From: an uncultured Atopobiaceae bacterium
GTDB lineage: Bacteria; Actinomycetota; Coriobacteriia; Coriobacteriales; Atopobiaceae
Direction: 5' to 3'
NCBI GenBank assembly: GCA_947625405.1
Contig: CANQOF010000012.1
Location: forward strand, 1-52,908
DNA: 52,908 bases
Position 1 is the first letter of the stretch; the number at the start of each line of letters is the position of its first letter. Of this stretch, positions 8,530 to 17,640 are shown piece by piece. The translations under genes and the position numbers were made by a program. The notes below the pieces were generated by a model. That model ran no database searches. It had not been told where the DNA came from and worked only from the letters and a program-made list of their open reading frames with translations.

Positions 8530-9087
8530 CTAGTCCCGGAGCGCCTGCGAGGGCGTGGCGCCCACCTGGCCTTGATAGTGCGAGCCGAGGCCGGAGGACC
8601 CGTACGGGCGCTCCACCGGGCTCGACATGCGCTCGAAGGAGAGCTGGCCGATGCGCATGCCCGGCCAGAGCATGATGGGCAGCGTCGCCACGTTCGAAAG
8701 CTCGAGCGTGAGCTCGCCGTCCCAACCCGGATCCACGTACCCCGCGGTGGAGTGGATCATGAGCCCGAGGCGGCCGAGCGTGGACTTGCCCTCGAGCTTG
8801 CCGAGGACGTCGTCGGGGAGGGCCACGCGCTCGAGCGTGGTGCCGAGCGCGAACTGGCCCGGGTGCAGCACGAACGCCTCGCCCTCGGGCACGTTGATGG
8901 TTTCCGTGAGGTCGGGCTGTGCGTGGCGCGGGTCGATGAACGTGTGGCGAGAGTTGATGAAGATGCGGAAATTCGAGCCGAGCCGCACGTCCACCGACGC
9001 CGGTTGGATGTCGGCGAGGTCGAGCGGCTCGATGAGGATGCGACCTTTTTCGAGCTCGGCCTTGATGTCGCGGTCGGAAAGGACCAT
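8530..9087 (-). CDS. dcd: dCTP deaminase (actinobacterial type, possibly dUMP-forming)
   Basis: Dcd deaminates dCTP; in some archaea and Mycobacterium tuberculosis the homolog also hydrolyses the product to dUMP. The 185-residue protein starts [17 protein letters not shown], and carries [20 protein letters not shown] (catalytic Glu in a family motif), the [13 protein letters not shown] strand and a C-terminal HYQGQVG. The last resembles actinobacterial enzymes more than the Escherichia coli form. No separate dUTPase gene is in the window, but that is weak evidence for bifunctionality. The ATG follows the NifU-like gene's stop by two bases. Confidence 0.93.
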   Translation of the reverse strand: MVLSDRDIKAELEKGRILIEPLDLADIQPASVDVRLGSNFRIFINSRHTFIDPRHAQPDLTETINVPEGEAFVLHPGQFALGTTLERVALPDDVLGKLEGKSTLGRLGLMIHSTAGYVDPGWDGELTLELSNVATLPIMLWPGMRIGQLSFERMSSPVERPYGSSGLGSHYQGQVGATPSQALRD

Positions 9088-9089
9088 CG

Positions 9090-9320
9090 CTAGACGGCGC
9101 GCACGGCGGTGACGCCGGGCACGTGCTCCTTGAGTACGCGCTCGATGCCCATGGAGAGCGTCATCTGGCTCATCGGGCAGCCCGCGCAGGCGCCGGTGAG
9201 CTCGAGCGAAACCACGCCATCCTCATCCACGCCCACGAGCTGCACGTCGCCCCCGTCGGCTTCGAGGTTGGGGCGCACGACATCGAGCACCTTGGTGAGG
9301 AGGATCTCGTCAACGGCCAT
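9090..9320 (-). CDS. NifU-like C-terminal domain iron-sulfur protein
   Basis: A 76-residue protein made only of the NifU C-terminal (Nfu) domain: [20 protein letters not shown], then [16 protein letters not shown] with the Cys-x-x-Cys pair that binds a transferable Fe-S cluster, and a C-terminal helix. It would act as a cytosolic Fe-S carrier. I chose the ATG at 9320 (MAVDEILL) because AAAGGA lies upstream; an in-frame ATG five codons earlier is possible. It is first in a tight nfu-dcd-lgt run. Confidence 0.9.
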   Translation of the reverse strand: MAVDEILLTKVLDVVRPNLEADGGDVQLVGVDEDGVVSLELTGACAGCPMSQMTLSMGIERVLKEHVPGVTAVRAV

Positions 9321-9389
9321 GGCCGATCCTTTCATTGGGGTTCGTCAACGCGAGGCCCATGGTAACAACTCGCGCAAGAGGCGGGCTGC

Positions 9390-11870
9390 TCAGCCCACGG
9401 GCTCCAAAAAGTGTCCCAAGGTGGCGCGCGGGAGCACGCGGAGCGGCGTGGCGCCCGCGCGGAGCGCGCCGAGCGCGCTTCGCACGCGCTCTACGGCCGC
9501 CATCGCCTGCGCCTCGTCCATGAGCGAGGCGTCGACGAGGAGCCGAGAGACCCCGGCGTCGAGTACTTCCCGAAGACGCGGCACGAGGTCGAGCGGCGCG
9601 TCCCAGAAGACGCGCGAACGACCGTCTTCTCCCTGGCGCACCGGGAGGAATCTCCCGTCGATGTTTTCGAGCGTGGGCGAGGAGTGGCGCGTCGCGCAAC
9701 GCGCGCAGTCCCCCGTGCACGCCCCTCCGGCTTGGAGCACGCAGTGCTCGGTCGTCATCGCGCGAAGGGCGCCGGACACCTTGAGGCCCACGGGCACCTT
9801 GCCCGTGGCCGCGATGCGCGCGATCTCGCCCGAGGTGAGCTCGAAGGAAAGCCAGACGCATTCGGCGCCAAGATCGGCGAGCGTCGATGAGGTGGCGGCG
9901 TTGAAGACGGGAAGGTCGAAGCCCACCTCGAAGGTCGCCCCTCGCTCGCGGGCGCGTTCGATGCCGGAGAAGGTGGACGCGACGCAGGGCGCGTTCGGGC
10001 GGATGAGGCTCGCCTGCGCCGCGGCGTCACGCGCGCGGGAGACCTCGGAGAGCCAGGGAATCGCGCCATCCAGCCCTCCCGCGTCCGCCCCGGAGGGCGC
10101 CTCGGAGAGGTAGACGCGATCCGCGCCCGCGGCCTTGGCCGCGCGCGCGATCTCGAGGGAGGGCGCGAGGCAGCAGACCTGCGCGTCCTCGGGGGAGATC
10201 GGAGCCGGCGTGCGCGCGCCGCGGACGTCCTCCTCGAAGGGCGCGCCCTCGCTCGCGCGGGCGGCGATGCGTTCTGCGCGAGCGCGCAACGGCGCGAGGA
10301 GCGCCGCCTCAAGCGCCGCCGCGGCCTCTGCGCGAAGGTGGTGGAGCGTGGAGAACCCGAGACCCGCGCCCTCCGAGAGATCGACTTCCACGAAAGCCGC
10401 CTCGAAGGGGCTTCCCCCGAAGCGCGAGAGATGCGCTTCGACGTCTCCCGCGTCGAGCGGCCTCGTACGCGCCGGCTCGACCGTGGCTCCTTGCACCTCG
10501 ACCGCGACCTCGTGGCCATAGGCCGCGCGTTCCTCGAGGGTCCTCGCCGAGGTGGCGAGGCGAAGCGCAAGCGGCTCGCCCACGCGCACCGTCGCGTGGA
10601 GCTCGACGGGGCGCGGCCTCGGGGCGCGCGCTTTGCCGAGCACGCGCGAGGCCTTGATGGTGGCTTCCTCGCGGAGGGCCCGCACGGGCACGCCCTCGCG
10701 CATCGGGCGCTTGAGCTCCATCTCGAGGAGCTCGCCCGCCACGGCGTCTCGAGGAGACGGCTCGGCGAGGAAGCGATCCGGCGCCTCCTCCGGGCGAAAC
10801 TCGAGGAGGTCGCCCTCCCCTATGGGCGCCTCGAGCGCGACGGCCACGCGGTTCCCGTGGCTTCGAGCCACGCGCCCCACGAAGGCTCCTCGGTTGTTCG
10901 AGCGCTCGTAGCTCATCATCTCGTTTCCCGAGCGGCCATGGAGATAGCTCGAGGTGAAGCTCCTGTTGAACGCCCGCGAGAGCTTCGCGCGCGCCTTCTC
11001 GCGCGCGGCTTCGTCGAGCGTGGGCGACGCGCCCGTCGCGTCGAGCGCCACCGCGTCGAGCGCCTCCCTCCACGCGCTCACGACGGCGAGCACGTAGTCG
11101 GGGGCCTTCATGCGCCCCTCGATCTTGAGCGCCGCCACGCCGGCTTTCACGAGCTCGCCAAGCTCGTCCACCGCGCAAAGGTCCTTCGGGCAGAGCGCGC
11201 GGCTCTCCTCGCCCGCAAGCGGCCGTCCATCGCCTGCGGTGAGGCGATGGGGCAAGCGGCACGGCTGGGCGCAGAGGCCGCGATTCGCCGAACGGGCTCC
11301 CCTCGCCGCGCTCATCCTGCAAAGGCCCGAATACGCCATGCAGAGCGCGCCGTGGCAAAAGACCTCGCACTCCACCCCGAGCTCGCGTCCCGCGGCGCAC
11401 ACCTCGCGGATCTCCTCGAGCGAGAGCTCGCGCGAGAGCGTCACGCGGCTCGCCCCGAGCTTGGCGCTAAAGCGCAAACCCGCCACGTCGCCCACGTTTG
11501 CCTGGGTGGAGATGTGGAGCTCGAGCTCGGGGGCGCGCTTCGCGAGAAGCGCGCAGAGCCCGAGATCGCAGACGATGATCGCGTCCGCTCCGAGGGAAGC
11601 CGCGCGCAGCGCGAGCGCGCAGGCGTCCTCGAGCTCGTCGTCTTTGATCGCGATGTTCTCCGTGAGGTAGACCCGCGAGCCCGCGAGGTGGGCGAGCTCG
11701 CACGCCTCGGCAAACGTTTCGTCGGTGAAGTTATCGGCGCCGCGACGCGCGTTCAGCTCGGAGAGCCCGCAGTAGACGGCGTCGGCGCCCGCGGCGATGG
11801 CGCAGCGAAAGGCCGCGGGGCTTCCCGCGGGAGCGAGGAGTTCGGGCAAAGCCCACGCCAAGGGGTCCAT
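9390..11870 (-). CDS. U32 family peptidase-like protein with DUF3656 region, long form
   Basis: The 826-residue protein begins with the U32 barrel (ELLAPAGSPAAFRCAIAAGA, then GADAIIVCDLG). It carries the U32 signature VECEVFCHGALCMAYSGLC near residues 160-180, followed by ANRGLCAQPCRLPHRL; these cysteines probably bind an Fe-S cluster. A middle region (about 380-540) fits DUF3656. A second Cys-rich block, QAGGACTGDCARCATRHS, sits near residue 745. Escherichia coli relatives (RlhA, TrhP) hydroxylate 23S rRNA or tRNA uridines, so an RNA-modifying role is more likely than true proteolysis; this is inference from the family. It starts 16 bases after tyrS with only a weak GGCGAGA ribosome site. 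Confidence 0.85.
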   Translation of the reverse strand: MDPLAWALPELLAPAGSPAAFRCAIAAGADAVYCGLSELNARRGADNFTDETFAEACELAHLAGSRVYLTENIAIKDDELEDACALALRAASLGADAIIVCDLGLCALLAKRAPELELHISTQANVGDVAGLRFSAKLGASRVTLSRELSLEEIREVCAAGRELGVECEVFCHGALCMAYSGLCRMSAARGARSANRGLCAQPCRLPHRLTAGDGRPLAGEESRALCPKDLCAVDELGELVKAGVAALKIEGRMKAPDYVLAVVSAWREALDAVALDATGASPTLDEAAREKARAKLSRAFNRSFTSSYLHGRSGNEMMSYERSNNRGAFVGRVARSHGNRVAVALEAPIGEGDLLEFRPEEAPDRFLAEPSPRDAVAGELLEMELKRPMREGVPVRALREEATIKASRVLGKARAPRPRPVELHATVRVGEPLALRLATSARTLEERAAYGHEVAVEVQGATVEPARTRPLDAGDVEAHLSRFGGSPFEAAFVEVDLSEGAGLGFSTLHHLRAEAAAALEAALLAPLRARAERIAARASEGAPFEEDVRGARTPAPISPEDAQVCCLAPSLEIARAAKAAGADRVYLSEAPSGADAGGLDGAIPWLSEVSRARDAAAQASLIRPNAPCVASTFSGIERARERGATFEVGFDLPVFNAATSSTLADLGAECVWLSFELTSGEIARIAATGKVPVGLKVSGALRAMTTEHCVLQAGGACTGDCARCATRHSSPTLENIDGRFLPVRQGEDGRSRVFWDAPLDLVPRLREVLDAGVSRLLVDASLMDEAQAMAAVERVRSALGALRAGATPLRVLPRATLGHFLEPVG

Positions 11871-11886
11871 TCTCGCCGCGTGCGCC

Positions 11887-13104
11887 CTACGCTCGAGCGA
11901 TGCGCACGGCCTTGCGCTTGCCCACGCGAAGGATGTGGCCCTCGAGGCGCTCGGGCGCCACGGTGTAGGCCTTGGGCGCGAGCGCCTCAGAGTCGATGCG
12001 CACGCCGCCGCCGTCGATGAGGCGGCGCCCCTCGCCCGCCGAGGGCGCGAGCCCCGCCTCCTTCAGCACGCGCGGCACGTAGACGAGCCCGTCGTCATTC
12101 GTCGAGAGATCGACGACCCTCTCCTCCACGTCCTCCGAGAGCTTGTGCTCCTTGAAGACGCGATCGAAGGCGCGCTCGGCCTCCTCGCCCGCGCCCTCGC
12201 CGTGGTAGAGGTCGCAGATGTTCTTCGCGAGCTCGCGCTTCGAGGCGTACGGATCGACGGTGCCCGCCGCAAAGGCGGCGTCGATGGCGTCCATCTCGTC
12301 GATGCTCGCGGTGGAGGCGAGACGCCAGTACGTGGGCACCAGCTCGTCCGGGATGGACATGATCTTTCCGAACATGTCGGCCGGTGCGTCCGTGAGGCCC
12401 ACGTAGTTGCCATAGCTCTTGGACATCTTGAGATGGCCGTCCGTGCCCACGAGGAGCGGCATCGTGAGCGCCACCTGCGGCTCCATGCCGCGCTTCTCCA
12501 TGAGCTCGCGGCCGGCGAGGAGGTTGAAGAGCTGGTCTCGCCCGCCCATCTCCACGTCCGCGTTGATCACGACGGAGTCGTAGGCCTGCATCACGGGATA
12601 GAGGAACTCGTGGAGCGCGATCGGCGTTTGGCTCTTGTAGCGCTTCGAGAAGTCGTCGCGCTCGAGGATGCGCGCGACGGTGAAGTTCGAGCAGAGCTCG
12701 AGGAGCGCTTTGAGGTCGAGGGGCACGAGCCAGTCGCCGTTGTAGACGACCTCGGTCTTCTCCGCATCGAGGATCTTCATGGCCTGCTCGACGTAGGTCT
12801 GCGCGTTGGCCTCGATCTCCTCGCTCGTGAGCTGCGGGCGGGTGGAGTTCTTGCCGGAGGGGTCGCCGATGAGGGCGGTGCCGTTGCCGATGATGAGGGT
12901 CACGTGGTGGCCGAGGTCCTGGAACTGGCGCATCTTGCGGAGCGGCACCGCGTGGCCGAGGTGCAGGTCGGGGCTCGTGGGGTCCACGCCCATCTTGATG
13001 TTCAGGGGCACGCCGCGCTCGAGCTTCTCGCGAAGCGCCTTCTCGGGGATCACGTCCTCGGCGCCCGAGGAGATCACACGCATCTGTTCATCGACGGAGA
13101 GCAC
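11887..13104 (-). CDS. tyrS: Tyrosine--tRNA ligase
   Basis: The enzyme charges tRNA-Tyr with tyrosine. The 405-residue protein is a class I synthetase with the HIGH-type motif HLGHA at 48-52 (in DPTSPDLHLGHAVPLRKM), KMSKS at 226-230, and a C-terminal S4 RNA-binding domain (about residues 340-400, with GGGVRIDSE). MGGRDQLFNLLAGREL is typical of the TyrZ/TyrRS2-like bacterial branch. The start is GTG with AAGGGA upstream. It lies between the amidase and U32 genes on the same strand. No T-box leader could be recognised in the 36-bp gap upstream. Confidence 0.95.
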   Translation of the reverse strand: MLSVDEQMRVISSGAEDVIPEKALREKLERGVPLNIKMGVDPTSPDLHLGHAVPLRKMRQFQDLGHHVTLIIGNGTALIGDPSGKNSTRPQLTSEEIEANAQTYVEQAMKILDAEKTEVVYNGDWLVPLDLKALLELCSNFTVARILERDDFSKRYKSQTPIALHEFLYPVMQAYDSVVINADVEMGGRDQLFNLLAGRELMEKRGMEPQVALTMPLLVGTDGHLKMSKSYGNYVGLTDAPADMFGKIMSIPDELVPTYWRLASTASIDEMDAIDAAFAAGTVDPYASKRELAKNICDLYHGEGAGEEAERAFDRVFKEHKLSEDVEERVVDLSTNDDGLVYVPRVLKEAGLAPSAGEGRRLIDGGGVRIDSEALAPKAYTVAPERLEGHILRVGKRKAVRIARA

Positions 13105-13140
13105 GGGTTTCCCTTCGCGTTGTGGCCCAGTCTCGAAAAT

Positions 13141-15096
13141 TTAGCTAAGCAGATAGTCATTCATGATCTTAACGATCGCATCCCCGTAGCCGGCGCTCGT
13201 TGCCCACGTGCCGCTGAGCCCTTCCACGGTGGGTGCCTTACCCTTTGGCACCACGAGGTCGAATCGCGGATCCACGCATGGGTTGTTGAGCGTGGCCCTC
13301 GAGGCATGGGCGTCAGCGTAGGCGCGAAGATGCTGCGTTTGGGCGAGAAGGCCGGTCGCCACGTCGGGGAACTTCGCGACCTTCTCTCCGTTCGAATTGT
13401 CCTCTGCGCCGATGCCGCCGAAGTTGCAGTCCTCTTTATCCACCATGCCACCGAATTGCAGCCAACCGGTCTCGTCGATCACCTGCGCAAGCAGGACCTC
13501 CGGACGCACGCCCTCGCTCGCGGCCTGATCCCAAAGCACCTCAGCGAACTCACGCGGGTTCGCGGCGCCCTTCTTCGCGTAGATGGAGGGATAGGTCTTG
13601 CCATAGCGGCTCATGAGGCTCTCGAAGCGGCTCGCGAGCGCCTCCTTGGTGGTCGAGCTCTTCCCCATGATGGGCGTACCCGAGGGGGTGGGGTCCTCAG
13701 AGGGATCCTCGGAGGGGTCCACGGGGTCGCTCGAGGGCGCGCTCTTAGGGTCGATCCCGTAGAGCGCCACGTCCTCGTACTCCCAGCCAAGCGGCGTGAG
13801 GCCGTCGCGCTCGCTCGCGTCCGTGGTGAAGAGGTGCGTGCCCACCTCCACGAAGGGGTTGTAGAGACGATAGACCGCGATGGCGTTCGTCGCGCTCGCG
13901 GTGGTGCTGTTCAGCACGGGCTTCCCATCGTTATCCCACTCCCAGCCCTGCGCCACGAGGTTCTCCGCCTCGCCCTTGCTCTTCGTGTAGAAGTGGTCTC
14001 CACTGTAGGGGTTGCGAATGCGCCAGACGGAATCCCCAGAACTGGGGTTCAGCCACTTCACGCCCTCGTACGTCCAACCTTGGGAGATAAGCACCCTGGC
14101 CTCGTGCTTGTTGAGCGTGGAGAGATGGTCGCCCGTCCACTGGTTGTAGAGGCGAAAGACGCTGCCCTCCGCGGCGACGTCGATGCCGCGCGCGGTCTCC
14201 GCGTCGATCTGGTTGATGCGATAGGCCTCGAAGGCGCTGTTGAGGTTCGCGTAGATCGCCTCGGCGTCGGCGTAGCCGAGCTTCTTCAGGAACTCGTCAT
14301 CGCCGAGGAGCTTCGCGTCGTCGGGGTTGTCGATGAAGGCGTGCTCGATGAGGACGCTCGGCATCCCCGCCTGGCGCGTGTAGCGGATGATGCCGTAGTA
14401 GTCCCCGTTGCTGCCGTTGGGGTAGTCGTAGTCGGGATTCGCGTCGCAGACCCTGGTCTTGATGCCACGGTCGTAGAGCCCGAGGGAGGCGAGCTTCACC
14501 TCGGCCGACTTCGCCACTTTCAGCCCCTCGGTGCGCGTGCTTGGGAAATAGTCGCAATCATAGGGGACGTAGATCTCGAAGCCCGTGCCCGAGGGTGTCT
14601 CGTTGATGTGCTGGCTCACGAAGAGGCACGCGTTCGCGTTGATCGCCCGCTGCGCGCGCTGGTAGATGGAGGGGGTGGTGTAGCCCCATTGCGTGCTGTT
14701 GTCGAGTTGGCGATAGACGCTCTCATCCTTCGTGGAGTGCGTGAGGAAGACACGGACGCCGTGTTGCTCGAGCCACTCCTTCGTATACATGGAGATCGTC
14801 CAGTTGAGGTCCTTTTCGTGGAGCTCGATGCCCTCTTTCTCATTCACGTAGGACGCGCCCACGTCACTGCTGCCGTGGCCGGGGTCGAGCGCCACGATGG
14901 GCGTCGTCACCACGTCCATCGTCTGGGCGCCGTCGCCTCCGGGAAGGCTCACCTCGAGCGGCTCGCCCATCTCCTCGTCGGCGTAATAGTGGTCACCCGC
15001 CAAGGCCGGCGCGGCAAAGGCGAAGAGGCCCGCGCAGAGCGCGACGAGCGCGAAAAGCGCGACGAGCCTGGGCTTTTTGGAGGGATGGCACTTCAT
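13141..15096 (-). CDS. Secreted N-acetylmuramoyl-L-alanine amidase with DUF5648 repeats and C-terminal glucosaminidase domain
   Basis: A 651-residue exported murein hydrolase with two catalytic modules. Residues 1-33 form a signal peptide (basic start, hydrophobic core, ALA cleavage site). Residues 66-270 are an Amidase_3 domain with zinc ligands His74 (DPGHG), Glu94 and His163 (SQHIN) and catalytic Glu251 (IEHAFIDN). About 313-450 hold three DUF5648-type repeats (FRLYNQWTGDHLST, WRIRNPYSGDHFYT, YRLYNPFVEVGTHLFT), probably wall or glycan binding. After a Ser/Pro/Glu linker comes a glucosaminidase-like domain with DETGW (Glu542). The ATG at 15096 has GGAGGAG at good spacing. The combination suggests cleavage of both the peptide-glycan amide bond and the glycan strand. 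Confidence 0.9.
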   Translation of the reverse strand: MKCHPSKKPRLVALFALVALCAGLFAFAAPALAGDHYYADEEMGEPLEVSLPGGDGAQTMDVVTTPIVALDPGHGSSDVGASYVNEKEGIELHEKDLNWTISMYTKEWLEQHGVRVFLTHSTKDESVYRQLDNSTQWGYTTPSIYQRAQRAINANACLFVSQHINETPSGTGFEIYVPYDCDYFPSTRTEGLKVAKSAEVKLASLGLYDRGIKTRVCDANPDYDYPNGSNGDYYGIIRYTRQAGMPSVLIEHAFIDNPDDAKLLGDDEFLKKLGYADAEAIYANLNSAFEAYRINQIDAETARGIDVAAEGSVFRLYNQWTGDHLSTLNKHEARVLISQGWTYEGVKWLNPSSGDSVWRIRNPYSGDHFYTKSKGEAENLVAQGWEWDNDGKPVLNSTTASATNAIAVYRLYNPFVEVGTHLFTTDASERDGLTPLGWEYEDVALYGIDPKSAPSSDPVDPSEDPSEDPTPSGTPIMGKSSTTKEALASRFESLMSRYGKTYPSIYAKKGAANPREFAEVLWDQAASEGVRPEVLLAQVIDETGWLQFGGMVDKEDCNFGGIGAEDNSNGEKVAKFPDVATGLLAQTQHLRAYADAHASRATLNNPCVDPRFDLVVPKGKAPTVEGLSGTWATSAGYGDAIVKIMNDYLLS

Positions 15097-15381
15097 GGAC
15101 GCTCCTCCGGGTGATGGGTTCAAATCAGCTGCGTTGGTCCGCGGCCGCGATGCCGGCTCGCGAAACGGGGGATCGCGAGCCCACAGTGTAGGCGTTTCGG
15201 GGCCAAAACCCTAGCGTTTTCCCGCAATTCGACGCCACGCCCTCCACGAAATGGTCACAGCGCCCACGCCCGCCTTGACCCTCGCGCCCGCCCGCGGCCT
15301 TACAATACCGAGCATCTCTGGACACACCCACCCGATCGCGGCCGAGAGGGCGCTCGGGAAACGCAGCATTCGGGAGCTTAT
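15097..15381. promoter_or_regulatory. Divergent intergenic region between amidase and PBP genes
   Basis: A 285-bp divergent gap. On the plus strand TTGACC (15275-15280) and TACAAT (15301-15306) look like -35 and -10 boxes, but the 20-bp spacer is longer than ideal. On the minus strand TACACT near 15186 could be a -10 for the amidase gene. No strong operator was recognised. Confidence 0.3.
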
Positions 15382-17631
15382 ATGGGCATTCGCAACAGGC
15401 GCGCAAGGGAGAAGGCCCACACCCACATCATCGGGTTCGGCATCGCCGGCGTGGCGGGATTCCTCATCCTCGCCGTGGTGGCGCTCGCCTACTCGCTCGG
15501 CCGCGTCGTGGATTCCTGGCTGCAGGACCTTCCGGACTTCCAGACCGCCGACGCCTACCTCGTCTCCGAGCCCACCCAGGTGTTCGATTCCGAGGGCACG
15601 CTCATGGCGGAGTTCTACACGGAGAACCGCCGCGCCGTGGACTTGAGCGAGGTCTCCCCCTACGTGATCAACGGCACCGTCGACACGGAGGACATCCGCT
15701 TCTACCAGCATAACGGCGTGGACCCGCAGGGCATCCTGCGCGCCGTCGTGGTGCAGGTGATGGGCGGCTCCGAGGGCGCCTCCACCATCACCCAGCAGCT
15801 CGTGCGCAACACCGTGCTCTCCGACGAGCAGTTCGATCTCACGCTTCGCCGAAAGGTGCGCGAGGCCTACATCGCCATCGAGATGGAGAAGAAGTACACG
15901 AAGGAGCAGATCCTCAACATGTACTTGAACACCATCAACTATGGCCACGGAGCTTACGGCATCGAGGCGGCCTCCATCACGTACTTCAACAAGAGCGCGA
16001 AGGACCTCTCGCTTGCCGAGGCTGCGCTCCTCGTGGGCCTTCCGAACTTGCCCTCCTACTACGACCCCTTCGAGAACCCGGACGCCGCGGTGCACCGAAG
16101 GAACGACGTCGTGCTCCAGCGCATGCTCGACGCGGGCGACATCACGCAGGAGGAATACGACGAGGCCTACAACACCCCGCTCGAGCTGAACCCCGGGAAC
16201 TCCGTGATGGAGGCCACCGGCACCTATCCCTACTGGACGAACTACATCCGCGACCTGCTCTCCGCGGACTTCTCGGCCGACACGGTGATGATGGGCGGCC
16301 TTCGCGTCTACACGACGCTCGACCCCACGATGCAGCGCCAAGCCGAGGCCGCCGTGGAGGCCCAGCTCGACGCCATCGGCGACGGCGAGCTCAACGCGGC
16401 CATGGCGTGCGTGGACCCCAGCACGGGCTACCTCAAGGCCATGGTGGGCGGCCGAGACTTCGACGAGAACCAGTTCAACAGCGCCACGCAGGCAAGGCGC
16501 CAGCCGGGCTCCTCGTTCAAGGCCTTCACGCTCACGGCCGCCATCACCGACGGCATGAACCCCGACGTCTACATCGACTGCAACTCGCCCATCCAGATCT
16601 CGAGCGCCTGGAAGGTGCAGAACATGGCCAACGCCCAGTACGGCACGATCACGCTCGCGCGTGCCACTGAGCTTTCCTCCAACACCGGCTACGCGCAGGT
16701 GGCGAACGAGATCGGAGCGGATCGCATCGTCGACGCGGCCCACAAGATGGGCGTGACGGTGGACCTCCCGAGCTATCCCTCGATCACCCTCGGCACCGTG
16801 GGCGTGCCGCCCATCCAGATGGCCGACGCCTACGCGACGCTCGCCTCGGGCGGCGTGCACCACGACGTGGTGGCCATCACGAAGATCGAGGATCGCAACG
16901 GAAACACCGTCTACGAGCACCAAGACGCCCCCACCCAGGCGGTGGAGCCGTCGGTGGCCGCGGCGGTCACGGACGTGCTCGAGGGGGTCGTCACGCGCGG
17001 CACCGCGGAAGACACCACCGTGGACCTCGCGGTGAACCAGCCCTGCGCCGGCAAGACGGGCACGACCGAAGGCGCGCGCGACCTCTGGTTCTGCGGCTAC
17101 ACGCCGCAGATCGCCTGCGCGGTGTGGGTGGGCTACCCCGCCGAGCGCACGGTCTACGTGGGCTACGACGAGGGCCACCCCTACAACACGGCCTGCCCCA
17201 TCTTCTTCCGCTTCGTGAACATGGCGCTCGAGGGAGAGGCGCGGGAGGAGTTCCCCACGGCCTCCGCGCCCAAATACAAGCCGAACAGCACGTGGACCTT
17301 CGCGAAGGCGTATGGCACGGATTCATCGTCGAGCACCACGAACTGGAATTCGACGACCACGGACACCAACGATACGGGCGCGATCAATCCATCCGACACG
17401 CCGAACGAGCCTGAGAATCCGGACACCGGCGGCTCGACCGGCGGCGGCGAGACCGGCGGCACGACGGGCGGCGAGACCGGCGGTGGCACCGGAGGCGAGA
17501 CCGGCGGTGGCGGTGGCGCCGCCGGCGGGGGCGGAGAAACGGGCGGCGGTGACGCCGGTGGCGGCGGAGGTGGCGAAACCGGCGGGGGCGCCGCCCCCGA
17601 GCCGAGCGGCGGCGCCGAGGGCGAGAGCTAG
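15382..17631 (+). CDS. Class A penicillin-binding protein (bifunctional glycosyltransferase/transpeptidase)
   Basis: This membrane-anchored enzyme polymerises glycan strands from lipid II and cross-links them. In the 749-residue protein, residues 17-40 are a single membrane anchor. The GT51 domain has EDIRFYQH (catalytic Glu103) and GASTITQQLVRN. The transpeptidase domain has SSFK (Ser377-Lys380), SSN (432-434) and KTGT (558-561). After about residue 650 there is a Ser/Thr/Asn-rich stretch and a long Gly/Glu/Thr low-complexity tail with repeated GGETGG-like units, probably threading through the wall. The ATG has GGGAG upstream. It is divergent from the amidase gene, pairing a synthase with a hydrolase, and ends convergent with argH ten bases away. 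Confidence 0.95.
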   Translation: MGIRNRRAREKAHTHIIGFGIAGVAGFLILAVVALAYSLGRVVDSWLQDLPDFQTADAYLVSEPTQVFDSEGTLMAEFYTENRRAVDLSEVSPYVINGTVDTEDIRFYQHNGVDPQGILRAVVVQVMGGSEGASTITQQLVRNTVLSDEQFDLTLRRKVREAYIAIEMEKKYTKEQILNMYLNTINYGHGAYGIEAASITYFNKSAKDLSLAEAALLVGLPNLPSYYDPFENPDAAVHRRNDVVLQRMLDAGDITQEEYDEAYNTPLELNPGNSVMEATGTYPYWTNYIRDLLSADFSADTVMMGGLRVYTTLDPTMQRQAEAAVEAQLDAIGDGELNAAMACVDPSTGYLKAMVGGRDFDENQFNSATQARRQPGSSFKAFTLTAAITDGMNPDVYIDCNSPIQISSAWKVQNMANAQYGTITLARATELSSNTGYAQVANEIGADRIVDAAHKMGVTVDLPSYPSITLGTVGVPPIQMADAYATLASGGVHHDVVAITKIEDRNGNTVYEHQDAPTQAVEPSVAAAVTDVLEGVVTRGTAEDTTVDLAVNQPCAGKTGTTEGARDLWFCGYTPQIACAVWVGYPAERTVYVGYDEGHPYNTACPIFFRFVNMALEGEAREEFPTASAPKYKPNSTWTFAKAYGTDSSSSTTNWNSTTTDTNDTGAINPSDTPNEPENPDTGGSTGGGETGGTTGGETGGGTGGETGGGGGAAGGGGETGGGDAGGGGGGETGGGAAPEPSGGAEGES

Positions 17632-17640
17632 CAGATCAAC

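Noticed and set aside
11797-15114. Long plus-strand open frame opposite tyrS and the amidase gene
   Set aside because: It is antisense to two well-recognised genes and has the Ala/Arg/Glu/His-rich composition that high-GC DNA produces in unused frames. No family motif or ribosome site was seen.
15211-17178. Long minus-strand open frame opposite the penicillin-binding protein gene
   Set aside because: It is antisense to a gene with all PBP motifs and shows the His/Val/Arg-rich shadow composition; no protein family is recognised.
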